Assembly (NCBI RefSeq): GCF_001557325.1
Contig: NZ_LSJS01000171.1
Coordinates: 1 to 46,637, forward strand
From: Erythrobacter donghaensis
GTDB lineage: Bacteria > Pseudomonadota > Alphaproteobacteria > Sphingomonadales > Sphingomonadaceae
Direction of reading: 5' to 3'
Length of the DNA stretch: 46,637 nucleotides
Both the position numbers and the translations under genes were made by a program. Below the pieces are notes generated by a model, which worked only from the letters and a program-made list of their open reading frames with translations, made no database searches and had not been told where the DNA came from. Positions 1-9,580 of the stretch are shown in pieces. Within the stretch, counting starts at the first letter, position 1. Every line of letters begins with the position of its first letter.

Positions 1-235
1 GCGCCTCGGGGCCGGGGAGCAGGTGGCAGAAATTCAATGCGTGGAGAAAGTCCTCCTCGCCCACCCAGAGCCGGTCCTCGACCAGCTCGCGGTGCATCAG
101 CGCGATCTGCCCGGCGGGGCCGCCGAACGAGAGGAAGCCGATGCGGGTGAAGACGGAGAGCAGCTCGGGGAAGGTGGGAGCGGGTGCGGCAACATCCGCG
201 TCCGGCGCAGCAATCGAAACGTCCAACTCGGCCAT
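1..235 (-). CDS. chrA: Chromate transporter ChrA, N-terminal part (cut by window edge)
   Basis: Only the first 78 codons lie in the window; the gene runs leftwards off the edge. The reverse-strand reading gives a short acidic leader followed by [20 protein letters not shown], then a stretch ending in [14 protein letters not shown]. The [10 protein letters not shown] and LPGPEA motifs are signatures of the CHR (ChrA) family, which exports chromate across the inner membrane, usually by exchange or proton coupling. The ATG at 235-233 is the natural start. The call rests on these family motifs. The C-terminal half, including the second CHR domain expected of long-form ChrA, cannot be checked here. 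Confidence 0.85.
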   Translation of the reverse strand, partial: MAELDVSIAAPDADVAAPAPTFPELLSVFTRIGFLSFGGPAGQIALMHRELVEDRLWVGEEDFLHALNFCHLLPGPEA

Positions 236-427
236 GCCTACCTCGAAAATAGCCCCGCCACGCGCAGCTGCACGACAGGGTGATGACGAGGCAACGCTTG
301 GGCCTTTCTCGGCCTGGACGGGAGGTTGCTCGGCCCCGTGTTGCGGGAGTTAAGACGTGCCGGCACAACGTGCAAGCCGCAAGCCCATCGCGCGTTGTTG
401 CAACGCCGCAGCGCTGCCTTTCTCCTA

Positions 428-844
428 CTATGAGAAGAGCAAGAAAAGGCAAACCGCGATGCACGCGAGCAGCATCCAGACAGAGCTTCCGACCGCCAGG
501 ATTGAGACCGTTCGTTCCTTGGCCTTGGAGCTTCCAAACCCGGCTCCAGCAATGGGCAGCGCAGCGCTCGCGCCGAATGAAGCGGCCAAAACAAGGCTTA
601 GAATGAGAACACAAAACGACGCGATAAGCGACACGGCAAGAGGCATTGCGGCCCAGCTGGCGATTTCGAACCGGGGCCAGAAAAGGCCGAATGCGATCAG
701 GGCAGTTCCTGCTTGAACCGCGGTGGTATGTGCCGAGAGGCCCATGCGCGAATTACGGAAACGAGGGATGGCGGCGCCAATGGCCAAGCCAAGCGTGAAG
801 ATCAGGAAACCCGCCTTGCCGAGGAGAAGGTCGACACCATCCAT
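428..844 (-). CDS. Four-helix membrane protein, HabA/StyC-like
   Basis: Predicted 138-residue, very hydrophobic protein with about four membrane helices. The stretch RMGLSAHTTAVQAGTALIAF resembles hydroxylaminobenzene mutase (HabA) and the related styrene oxide isomerase family, small membrane proteins of about 135-170 residues. Substrate cannot be read from the sequence, so an enzymatic role is an inference. I chose ATG 844-842, which has AGGCGG upstream, over a GTG at 862 that has no ribosome-binding site. It is divergent from a TetR gene, and a perfect 15-bp palindrome lies between them, so it is probably the repressor's target. Confidence 0.6.
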   Translation of the reverse strand: MDGVDLLLGKAGFLIFTLGLAIGAAIPRFRNSRMGLSAHTTAVQAGTALIAFGLFWPRFEIASWAAMPLAVSLIASFCVLILSLVLAASFGASAALPIAGAGFGSSKAKERTVSILAVGSSVWMLLACIAVCLFLLFS

Positions 845-873
845 GTTGAACCGCCTTGCCACCTGAGCTATTT

Positions 874-910
874 CCGACTGATAGTCGGTAAATATTGACC
901 GGCAGTCGGT
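874..910. promoter_or_regulatory. Probable TetR operator between the HabA-like gene and its regulator
   Basis: CCGACTGATAGTCGG at 874-888 is a perfect inverted repeat with 6-bp arms and a 3-bp centre. A second, weaker copy (ACCGGCAGTCGGT, 898-910) follows, and the word AGTCGGTA recurs at 883-890 and 904-911, 21 bp apart, about two helical turns. The position in a divergent promoter next to a TetR gene fits an autoregulated operator pair. Binding is inferred. Confidence 0.6.
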
Positions 911-933
911 ATGTCAAGCGGAGAGCGATTTTG

Positions 934-1521
934 GTGCGGCAGGACGAGCGACGATCGAAAACGAGATCTGCCATATTGGCTGCGGCCACCGAGAAGTTCG
1001 GGAGCCTCGGCTTTGCCGAAACAACCGTCGATTCAATCGCCTCTGACGCGTCCGTTGCGAAGGGCGCTGTCTACCACCACTTCAGGAACAAGGACGAACT
1101 GTTCGAATGCGTCTTTGAGAGAGTCTCATCGGACCTGGCGCAATCTGTCGCTTCCGCTGTGCGGACGGAGGGAGGGCCGCTCGAAAGTTTGATGGAGGCT
1201 GTCAAAACCTACTTCCGCTTGTGTTCGGATCCCGCGATTGCCCGGATCACTCTCCAAGATGCTCCCAGCGTCCTCGGATATGAACGCTGGAGAGCTTTGG
1301 ACACAGCCCACTTTGGCGGCCTCGTTACCGGCGGACTGGGCTTTGCGATGCAGGCAGGAGCGCTTGCGCCGCAACCTCTCGAACCGCTTTCCAAGATCGT
1401 CCTTGCCGCGATACAGGCGGCGGCCCTCGAATGCGCCGCACACGACGATTTTGACGCGGCAGCATCGACCTATGTTGAAACGCTCGAAGGTCTTCTTGCC
1501 GGCCTTGCACGCAAGTACTAG
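934..1521 (+). CDS. TetR/AcrR-family transcriptional regulator
   Basis: 195-residue protein. The N-terminal helix-turn-helix is typical of TetR: KTRSAILAAATEKFGSLGF, then TTVDSIASDASVAKGAVYHH and FRNKDELF. The C-terminal ligand domain is divergent, as usual for the family. GTG 934 is preferred because GGAGAG at 920-925 sits 8 bases upstream; a TTG at 895 in the same frame would fall inside the operator-like repeat. It is divergent from the HabA-like membrane protein and probably represses both genes through the palindromes at 874-910. The inducer is unknown. Confidence 0.85.
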   Translation: MRQDERRSKTRSAILAAATEKFGSLGFAETTVDSIASDASVAKGAVYHHFRNKDELFECVFERVSSDLAQSVASAVRTEGGPLESLMEAVKTYFRLCSDPAIARITLQDAPSVLGYERWRALDTAHFGGLVTGGLGFAMQAGALAPQPLEPLSKIVLAAIQAAALECAAHDDFDAAASTYVETLEGLLAGLARKY

Positions 1522-1717
1522 CCCGGTCGGCGAGCGATGTCCTCCGGCTTTCTTGCCCAACACGCCTGACACCGGGAAATTCCCTGCCCATCTTTATCCG
1601 GTCACCCCCCGCCGGGCGTTCTGCTCCTGCGAACGGCATGGCGGCGTCTGGTGCGCTCGCTGACGGCGCGGCGGGCAACCTTCGGCCCCTTGCCCGTCTG
1701 CCCCGCCCCCCTCTCCC

Positions 1718-1746
1718 TTGACTTCGCGCCCCCTCGCACCTAACTC
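1718..1746 (+). promoter_or_regulatory. Possible promoter for rpoZ
   Basis: TTGACT (1718-1723), a 17-bp spacer and TAACTC (1741-1746) lie 42 bases before the rpoZ start. The spacing is ideal but the -10 match is partial, so this is tentative. The rest of 1522-1788 shows no convincing gene. Confidence 0.3.
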
Positions 1747-1788
1747 GCACGCTTCCCTGCATCTGCGATTCTTGCATAAGGCCCGCCC

Positions 1789-2133
1789 ATGGCACGCGTT
1801 ACCGTTGAAGATTGCGTCGACAAGGTTCCCAACCGCTTCGACCTGGTGCTGCTCGCCGCGCAGCGGGCGCGCGAGATTTCGGGCGGGAGCGAGCTCACCA
1901 TCGACCGCGATCGCGACAAGAACCCGGTCGTGGCGCTGCGCGAGATCGCCGAGCAGACGATCACCCCGGCGGCGCTGCATGAATCGCTGGTGACCGGCCT
2001 CCAGAAGATCCTCCCCGACGACGAGGACGAGGCCGACGAGATCGGCTCGCTCAGCCAGTCGGCAGAAGCGCTGCGGATCACCGCCTCGGCGCCCGCGCGC
2101 ACCTCCTCGCTGGGCGGCGACTACGACGGCTGA
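1789..2133 (+). CDS. rpoZ: RNA polymerase omega subunit
   Basis: 114 residues starting [20 protein letters not shown], the conserved omega N-terminus, followed by [10 protein letters not shown] and [12 protein letters not shown], both standard for RpoZ. Omega binds the beta' subunit and helps assemble and stabilise RNA polymerase, and in many bacteria contributes to the ppGpp site. The length is that of alphaproteobacterial omega; the acidic C-terminal tail (DDEDEADE) is common there. It is preceded by a 268-bp gap and followed by a ParA-type ATPase gene. Confidence 0.97.
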   Translation: MARVTVEDCVDKVPNRFDLVLLAAQRAREISGGSELTIDRDRDKNPVVALREIAEQTITPAALHESLVTGLQKILPDDEDEADEIGSLSQSAEALRITASAPARTSSLGGDYDG

Positions 2134-2343
2134 TCCGGCGGTTTCGGGCGGCCGCCAGGTCGGCCCGGAATTGACGCGCGATTGCGCAGGCATTGCCGGG
2201 GGATTGCGCGGTCATTCCCATGCCATTGGGCCCTGGTTGGGCGCGCTTGACCGCTTCTTGACGGACACTGCGCGGGTCTTGCCATTGGCGGCAGCGGCGC
2301 TATCCCTTGTGCCTGTAACCAAAGTGTAACACAGGCGGGGCGC

Positions 2344-3075
2344 ATGGCATCGATCGCGGTCTACAGCGTCAAGGGCGGGGTCGGGAAGACGACGCTGTCG
2401 GTCAACCTGGCGTGGTGCGCGAGCGCCATCTCGCGCCGCAAGACCCTGCTGTGGGACCTCGACGCCTCGAACGGTTCGGGCTTTCTGCTGGGGATCGACC
2501 CGCGGAAAAAGCGCAGCGCCGACAGCATGTTCGACGAGGGCGCCGATCCGGAGAAGCTGATCCAGGCAACAGCCTATGGCGGCCTCGATCTGCTCCCGGC
2601 GGACGAGAGCATCCGTTCGCTCGACCGCCAGCTCGACAAGCTCGGCAAGAAGAAGCGGCTGGCCAAGCTCGCCGAGGCGCTGGGCAAGAATTACGACCGG
2701 ATCATCTTCGATTGCCCGCCGGTGCTCAACGAACTCTCCGCGCAGGTGATGCGGGCGGCCGATCTGGTGATCGTGCCGCTGCCGCCCTCGCCGCTCTCGG
2801 CGCGCGCCTTCGAGGTGGTGGTCGAGGAGGTGCGCGGGATCGGCAAGGGGCACCCGCCGATCCTGCCGGTGCTCTCGATGCTCGATCTCAGGCGCTCGCT
2901 CCACAAGGCCGCGCGCGAGGCGAACCCGACCTGGCCGGCGATCCCGCTGGCGAGCGCGGTCGAGCAATGCGCGAGCCTGCGCCAGCCGGTCGGCGCCTTC
3001 GCCCCGCGCTCGCCTGCGGCCCGCGCGATCGCGCAGCTGTGGACGGCGATCGAGCGCAAGCTCGCAAGCAAGTAA
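2344..3075 (+). CDS. Orphan ParA/MinD-type ATPase
   Basis: 243 residues. The deviant Walker A motif KGGVGKTT lies at about residues 10-17, LLWDLDASN follows as the switch I-type strand, and IIFDCPPVLNEL supplies the Walker B aspartate. This is the ParA/Soj fold, a dimerising ATPase that positions cargo on the nucleoid or membrane. No parB and no obvious parS cluster lies nearby, so it is probably not the chromosomal segregation ParA but an orphan positioning ATPase; the partner is unknown. The last codons and stop are part of a 25-bp-period tandem duplication (3054-3099). Confidence 0.88.
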   Translation: MASIAVYSVKGGVGKTTLSVNLAWCASAISRRKTLLWDLDASNGSGFLLGIDPRKKRSADSMFDEGADPEKLIQATAYGGLDLLPADESIRSLDRQLDKLGKKKRLAKLAEALGKNYDRIIFDCPPVLNELSAQVMRAADLVIVPLPPSPLSARAFEVVVEEVRGIGKGHPPILPVLSMLDLRRSLHKAAREANPTWPAIPLASAVEQCASLRQPVGAFAPRSPAARAIAQLWTAIERKLASK

Positions 3076-3099
3076 CGCGCGCAAGCTCGCGAGCAAGTA
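3054..3099. repeat. Short tandem duplication at the parA stop codon
   Basis: GCGCAAGCTCGCAAGCAAGTA at 3054-3074 is repeated with one mismatch at 3079-3099. The period is 25 bp, so the second copy is out of frame with the gene but still spells RKLASK-stop in another frame. It looks like a recent slippage or duplication event. Confidence 0.8.
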
Positions 3100-3173
3100 G
3101 CACGGGGCAAATCACCGCTTTCGCGCCTGCAACAATTGCGCCTATAGTTCCCGGCGAAGCAGGGGCGCAGGGC

Positions 3174-4238
3174 ATGAGCGATTTCGGCGAGGGGCTAGGG
3201 ACGGCGATCGAAGGCGGGCTGCTGGGCCGCACGCTCGACCGCCCCGAGCCCGATGCCGCCGGGCACGCCCACACAGGGCCGGTCACCTGCGCCAATTGCA
3301 AGACGGTGTTCTCGGGCAATTTCTGCCCCGAATGCGGCCAGAAGGCGCACATCCACCGCAGCCTTGCAGCGATCGGGCATGACATCGTGCACGGCGTGCT
3401 GCACCTCGACGGCAAGCTGTGGGAGACGCTCCCGCTGCTGGCCTTCAAGCCCGGCGAGCTCACCCGCCGCTACATCGCGGGCGAGCGCGCGAAGTTCGTC
3501 AGCCCGATGGCGATGTTCCTGTTCACCGTCTTCGCGATGTTCGCCGTGTTCCAGATGGTCGGCATCTCGGCGCCGACAGACATCACCGAGGGCTTCATGG
3601 ACGGAGCCAGCGGGGGCTCGGTGGTCAAGACCGAGATCCAGCAGGAGATCACCAATCTCCAGAAGGAACGCGACGGCCTCGCCAAGGGCGATCCGCGGCG
3701 CGGCGAGATCGACAACGAGCTGGCCGGGCTGACCCGCGTGCTCGAAGCCCAAACCAAAGGCGCGGTCGACATCGACACCAGCGAAATGAACTTCACCGGC
3801 ACAGGGATCGCCTTCCTCGACGAGGGCATCATCAAGAAGTGGCAGAAGAACCCCAGCCTGATGTTCTACAAGCTGCAATCGAACGGCTACAAGTTCAGCT
3901 GGCTGCTGATCCCGCTGTCGCTGCCGTTCCTGTGGCTGATGTTCGCGTGGCGGCGACAGTACAAGGCCTATGACCACGCGATCTTCATCACCTATTCGCT
4001 GAGCTTCATGTCGCTCTTGTTCATCGTCATGTCGATCCTCAGCACGATCCCCGAGGGCAGCGGCTGGGCCTTCCTGCTGTTCGTCATCGCAGCCCCGTTG
4101 CACCTCTACAAGCAGCTGCGCCATGCCTACGGCCTCAGCCGCTTCTCGGCCTTCTGGCGCTTCTGCGTGCTGCTGGTCTGCACCCAGATCGTGGTGGTGC
4201 TGTTCCTCCAGGTGCTGCTGCTGCTGGGCGCCTTCTGA
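3174..4238 (+). CDS. DUF3667 zinc-ribbon membrane protein
   Basis: 354 residues. After a variable leader, CANCKTVFSGNFCPECGQ (about residues 39-56) forms a four-cysteine zinc ribbon, the N-terminal mark of DUF3667. There follow the conserved FKPGELTRRYIAGERAKFVS and a membrane helix, a charged soluble loop with a coiled-coil-like stretch (about 160-200), and three or four C-terminal membrane helices. Function of the family is unknown. ATG 3174 is used because the zinc ribbon then falls at the usual distance from the start; open frame upstream of it has the character of out-of-frame parA sequence. It follows parA by 98 bp and may be cotranscribed. Confidence 0.82.
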   Translation: MSDFGEGLGTAIEGGLLGRTLDRPEPDAAGHAHTGPVTCANCKTVFSGNFCPECGQKAHIHRSLAAIGHDIVHGVLHLDGKLWETLPLLAFKPGELTRRYIAGERAKFVSPMAMFLFTVFAMFAVFQMVGISAPTDITEGFMDGASGGSVVKTEIQQEITNLQKERDGLAKGDPRRGEIDNELAGLTRVLEAQTKGAVDIDTSEMNFTGTGIAFLDEGIIKKWQKNPSLMFYKLQSNGYKFSWLLIPLSLPFLWLMFAWRRQYKAYDHAIFITYSLSFMSLLFIVMSILSTIPEGSGWAFLLFVIAAPLHLYKQLRHAYGLSRFSAFWRFCVLLVCTQIVVVLFLQVLLLLGAF

Positions 4239-4379
4239 TCCGGACAGCACGCAGCGGCAACGCAAGCAGGGCAGATGGTTTTCGCACACGCCGGAGCGCT
4301 TTTCTGCTAGGCGTCGCGGCGCCCGCGAAAACCGGGTCGGCCGCGCGCGATGGCGCGGCATCAGCAAGGGGATAATGCC

Positions 4380-5123
4380 GTGACAGACCATGCCGACACC
4401 CCGCACGCGGTGAAGATCGTGGCGGTGACCGGAGCCGGCCGGGGCATTGGCCGCGCCCTGTGCGAGGGTCTGGCGCGCCGCGGCTACACGGTTGCCGCCC
4501 TCGCCCGGCAGCTGCCGCTCGACTGGGAGGCGCCGGGCGTCCATGCGTTCGAGGTCGATGTCGCCGATGCGGCGATGTGCACCGAGGTGTTCGGCGCGGT
4601 GGCCGCCCGGCTCGGCCCGGTGGATGCGCTGGTCGCCAATGCCGCGGTCTACCGCAAGGGCTGGTTTCTCGATCAGAGCCCCGAGGATTTCGGCGCGCAT
4701 TTCCTGATCAACGTGCTCGGCGTTGCCAACGCCATCCGCCCGGTGCTGCCCGGCATGCTCGAACGCAATTGCGGGCGGATCGTGGCGATCGGCTCGCAGG
4801 CCGACATGAACCCCTTCCCCAGCTCGGTCGCCTATGCGGCCTCGAAGGGCGGCCTGCACCCGCTGGTCAAGGGCATCGCCGGGGAGGTAGATCACACCCG
4901 CTATCCCAATGTCCTGATCAACGAGCTGTTTCCCGGCGTGGTCAAGACCCGGATGAGCCCCGCAGGGACGCCGCCGGAGCGGGTGCTCGATTACGTCCTG
5001 CCGTTGATCGAGGCCCCATCGGGCGGTCCGCACGGACAGGCCTTCAAGATGGACAAGGTGGTCTATCCGGGCGAAAGCTGGAAGGCGGCGCTCAAGCGGG
5101 TTGTGCTAGGCCGCGGCCGCTGA
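4380..5123 (+). CDS. Short-chain dehydrogenase/reductase
   Basis: 247-residue SDR. TGAGRGIGRAL near residue 20 is the TGxxxGxG dinucleotide-binding motif, LVANAAVY matches the NNAG position, and SSVAYAASKGG contains the catalytic Tyr and Lys (YxxxK) with the serine upstream (AIGSQ). Classical SDRs oxidise or reduce alcohol/ketone groups with NAD(P). The substrate is not apparent. GTG 4380 has AAGGGGA just upstream and is preferred to an ATG at 4350. Its 3' end overlaps the convergent GMC oxidoreductase gene by 32 bp. Confidence 0.88.
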   Translation: MTDHADTPHAVKIVAVTGAGRGIGRALCEGLARRGYTVAALARQLPLDWEAPGVHAFEVDVADAAMCTEVFGAVAARLGPVDALVANAAVYRKGWFLDQSPEDFGAHFLINVLGVANAIRPVLPGMLERNCGRIVAIGSQADMNPFPSSVAYAASKGGLHPLVKGIAGEVDHTRYPNVLINELFPGVVKTRMSPAGTPPERVLDYVLPLIEAPSGGPHGQAFKMDKVVYPGESWKAALKRVVLGRGR

Positions 5124-6708
5124 GGGCCCCGGCCCCTGCGTTGCGGGCGATGGCCTCGCCCACGCGCAGGGCATTGGCGGCGACGGTCAGCCCGGGGTTG
5201 GTGCGCGCCGACGAGGGCAGCACCGCCGCATCGCACACGAACAGCTGCGGCTGATCCCAGACCCCGCCATCGCGGTCGACGACAGACAGCGCAGGGTCGC
5301 TGCCCATCCGGCACGTGCCGATCGGATGGCCGAGATTGGGGCCGGGCACGCGGGTGGCAAAGCGCGGCGCGAGCTGGGGCAGCCGGTTGACGATCATTTC
5401 CCGCAGCTTGCGGCACCGCTCGGCGAGTTCGGGGGCGATGCGATAGGTGATGCGGATTTCGTCCGGAGCCCGCGCGCTTTCGCTCACCCGGTTGCCATAG
5501 GCGGGCAGATCCTCGACGATGGTCGCGAACAGGGTGGCATCGGCCAGCTCGGCCCCCAGCACCGGCGCGGCCAGCCGCGCCAGCTCGGCGAGCGGGGCGA
5601 GGCGCTCCAGCCCCATCGACATCGCGACATTGCGCAGGTGATCGACCGTGAGCGCCATCGTCGCATCGACCGCGAGCGACTGGATCTCGCCGTAGGGCAC
5701 CCCGTCATGTTCGAGAAAATCGGTGATCCGGATCGTCTTGCGCGCGCCATGGGCGGGCGGGTTGCCCGGGACGGTGAGCATGAAGATGTCGGAGATGTGG
5801 AACATCAGCCCCCGGCCGATCATGTCGGGGGCCGCGCCGCCGGGCCAGAGATCGGCCGAGCGCGCCAGCACCAGCGGCGAATTGAGCGCCCCTGCCGCCA
5901 GCACCACCCGTGCCGCGCGGAATCGCGGCGCTGCCGCGCCGGTGCCGCAATGCACCTCGTACACCCCGCCGGCGCGGGTGATGCGCTGCACCTTGCACCC
6001 GGCCTCGAGCTGGAGTTGCGGCGCCCGGTAGCTGCTGGTGAAGATGTCCCACGCGTTGCGGCGGCAGGGGCGGGTGCAGACCACGCCCTGACATTCGGTG
6101 CACCCGGGCAGATAGTTGACGCCGACCTGCAACCGCTCGGGGTTGAGCCCGGCAGTGCGCATCGCCTCGATCAGCGCGGCATCGCGCGGCGAGAGCGGCG
6201 GCAGCGGGCGGATCTCGCCATTGCCGACAGGACGCGGCGAGGCGCCGACCAGCGCCGCCTCCGCCGCGACGTACCATGGCTCGAGGTCTTCGGGAGCGAT
6301 CGGCCAGGCGTTGGGCAGCAGGCCCTCGACCGGTGCCCCGCCCCACTGCGCCGGGTCGCGGTGGAGGGTGAGGTCGTCGCGTTCGAACCGGGCGAGCGCC
6401 GCGCCATAGACCCGGCTCCCGCCGCCGGGGCCGGTGCCGAGGACGGCCGCCGCGGGATGGTATCGCCGGCCGTCGCGGCTCAAGGTCAGAGGGCCGGGCC
6501 AGCGCCCCGGCTTGGGCGGGGCGAGCCGCGGATCAAGCTTGCCGCGCAGCTTCTGGCCGAAGCTGCGCGGCAGAGCGCCGTCCTCGGCCGGGCCCGCCTC
6601 CAGCACCAGACAATCCATGCCCGCCGCCAGCAGGCGCGAGGCGCAGGCCGATCCGGCGATCCCCGCACCGACGATGATCGCGTCCCAGACGCGCGCCCCG
6701 CTTGCCAT
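5092..6708 (-). CDS. GMC-family FAD oxidoreductase
   Basis: 538 residues. IIVGAGIAGSACASRLLAAG near the N-terminus is the FAD-binding GxGxxG fold, GTGPGGGSRVYGAAL is the GMC signature region, and the C-terminus carries LGHPIGTCRMG (catalytic His) and SSARTNPGLTVAANAL (the second active-site residue, Asn). Such enzymes oxidise alcohols or sterols. ATG 6708 is chosen because GGGGGGTGA lies 9 bases upstream; GTG 6717 overlaps that site. An unusual cysteine cluster, GCTECQGVVCTRPC, sits mid-protein. It lies downstream of ftsH on the same strand with 36 bp between them; its relation to the convergent SDR is suggestive only. Confidence 0.9.
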   Translation of the reverse strand: MASGARVWDAIIVGAGIAGSACASRLLAAGMDCLVLEAGPAEDGALPRSFGQKLRGKLDPRLAPPKPGRWPGPLTLSRDGRRYHPAAAVLGTGPGGGSRVYGAALARFERDDLTLHRDPAQWGGAPVEGLLPNAWPIAPEDLEPWYVAAEAALVGASPRPVGNGEIRPLPPLSPRDAALIEAMRTAGLNPERLQVGVNYLPGCTECQGVVCTRPCRRNAWDIFTSSYRAPQLQLEAGCKVQRITRAGGVYEVHCGTGAAAPRFRAARVVLAAGALNSPLVLARSADLWPGGAAPDMIGRGLMFHISDIFMLTVPGNPPAHGARKTIRITDFLEHDGVPYGEIQSLAVDATMALTVDHLRNVAMSMGLERLAPLAELARLAAPVLGAELADATLFATIVEDLPAYGNRVSESARAPDEIRITYRIAPELAERCRKLREMIVNRLPQLAPRFATRVPGPNLGHPIGTCRMGSDPALSVVDRDGGVWDQPQLFVCDAAVLPSSARTNPGLTVAANALRVGEAIARNAGAGALSGRGLAQPA

Positions 6709-6744
6709 CGATGTCACCCCCCGTCGATCTGCAAGCGGCGTGGA

Positions 6745-8715
<1,971 letters not shown>

Positions 8716-8823
8716 GCTGAGGGAATCCTTTCGTGCACCCCGCAATGTAGGACGCCCCCGATGAATCGCAAGATAATGCGCGGGCGCGGAGCTGATGCTA
8801 ATTTTCGAACGCAGGGATGCGAA

Positions 8824-9486
8824 TTATCGATCATGCGCCGTGCCGTAGGCGGCGAGGAACACCTCGACCGCCCCGGCGATCCGGCGGTCGCGTTCCGAGG
8901 GGCTGACGGAGGCGCCGAAGCGGCGTTCGAGATCGCCCATGCCTTTGCACATCGAGACGAATTGCTCGGCGGCGAGCAGGGGATCGGGGATCGCCAGCTC
9001 GCCCCGTTCGCAGGCGTGATCCAGCCATGCGCCGAAGCCCTGCTTCATGCGCCACGGGCCCGCTTCGAGAAAGGCAAGGCCGATCGCGGGGTCGATCTCG
9101 GTCTCGGCGGCGATGCGGCGTTCGAACTGGATCATCTCCGGGCGAAACAGGAAGGCGAAGATCGCCTCGCCGATCGCGGTCAGGCGCTCGGCGATCGTGC
9201 CCTGCGGCATCGCGTCGAGCGAGAAGTGCCCGCGCATCTTCTCGCACTCGCATTCGACCGCGGCAGCGAAGAGCGCGCGCTTGTCGCCGAACTGGTTGTA
9301 GATCGTGACCTTGGAGACCCCCGCGTCGGCCGCGATCTGCTCGATCGCCGAGGCGGCATAACCGTGGTGGAAGAAATGATGCGCGGCGGTGTCGACGATC
9401 GCGGCGCGCTTGGCAGCATCGAGCGGGCGCCCGGCCTTGCGGCGGACAGGTTTTTTTTCAGGACTGGCTGAATGCCCGATTGACAA
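8824..9486 (-). CDS. TetR-family repressor of the adjacent export operon
   Basis: 220 residues. The helix-turn-helix reads AAIVDTAAHHFFHHGYAASA, then IEQIAADAGVSKVTIYNQFG and DKRALF, close to AcrR/TetR. The only plausible start is a TTG at 9486-9484, with GGAG about 10 bases upstream inside the divergent promoter. The 94-bp intergenic region to the exporter contains two tandem TGAACGG/CCGTTCA-type palindromes, the layout expected of a repressor controlling itself and an efflux operon. The ligand is unknown. Confidence 0.87.
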   Translation of the reverse strand: MSIGHSASPEKKPVRRKAGRPLDAAKRAAIVDTAAHHFFHHGYAASAIEQIAADAGVSKVTIYNQFGDKRALFAAAVECECEKMRGHFSLDAMPQGTIAERLTAIGEAIFAFLFRPEMIQFERRIAAETEIDPAIGLAFLEAGPWRMKQGFGAWLDHACERGELAIPDPLLAAEQFVSMCKGMGDLERRFGASVSPSERDRRIAGAVEVFLAAYGTAHDR

Positions 9487-9509
9487 AATGAACGGCTCCG
9501 TTCAGTTAA
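9480..9509 (+). promoter_or_regulatory. Promoter of the export operon with operator in its spacer
   Basis: TTGACA at 9480-9485 is a perfect -35. About 18 bp later AGTTAA (9504-9509) could serve as a weak -10. The spacer contains the palindrome at 9489-9504, so repressor binding would block polymerase directly. Confidence 0.5.
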
Positions 9510-9523
9510 ACGCTGCCGTTCAA
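9489..9523. promoter_or_regulatory. Tandem TetR operators
   Basis: TGAACGGCTCCGTTCA (9489-9504) is a perfect 16-bp inverted repeat. TTAAACGCTGCCGTTCAA (9506-9523) is an imperfect copy with the same CGTTCA half-site. Spacing of the centres is about 18 bp. The first copy also covers the probable ribosome-binding site of the TetR gene read leftwards. Binding is inferred from position and symmetry. Confidence 0.7.
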
Positions 9524-9580
9524 TAATGGTGCGAGTCTCTCCCTCGCGCAACCCCATCTGCTGATAAAGGTTCCTGACCT

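Noticed and set aside
236..427. Possible small gene between chrA and the HabA-like gene
   Set aside because: Open frames here overlap in several frames with no ribosome-binding site or recognisable protein character.
2344..3075. ParA as a sign of a plasmid or integrated element
   Set aside because: There is no parB, replication gene, integrase or change in base composition; rpoZ is next to it.
3195..5033. A 612-codon open frame on the minus strand
   Set aside because: It is antisense to the DUF3667 and SDR genes, which have clear family motifs.
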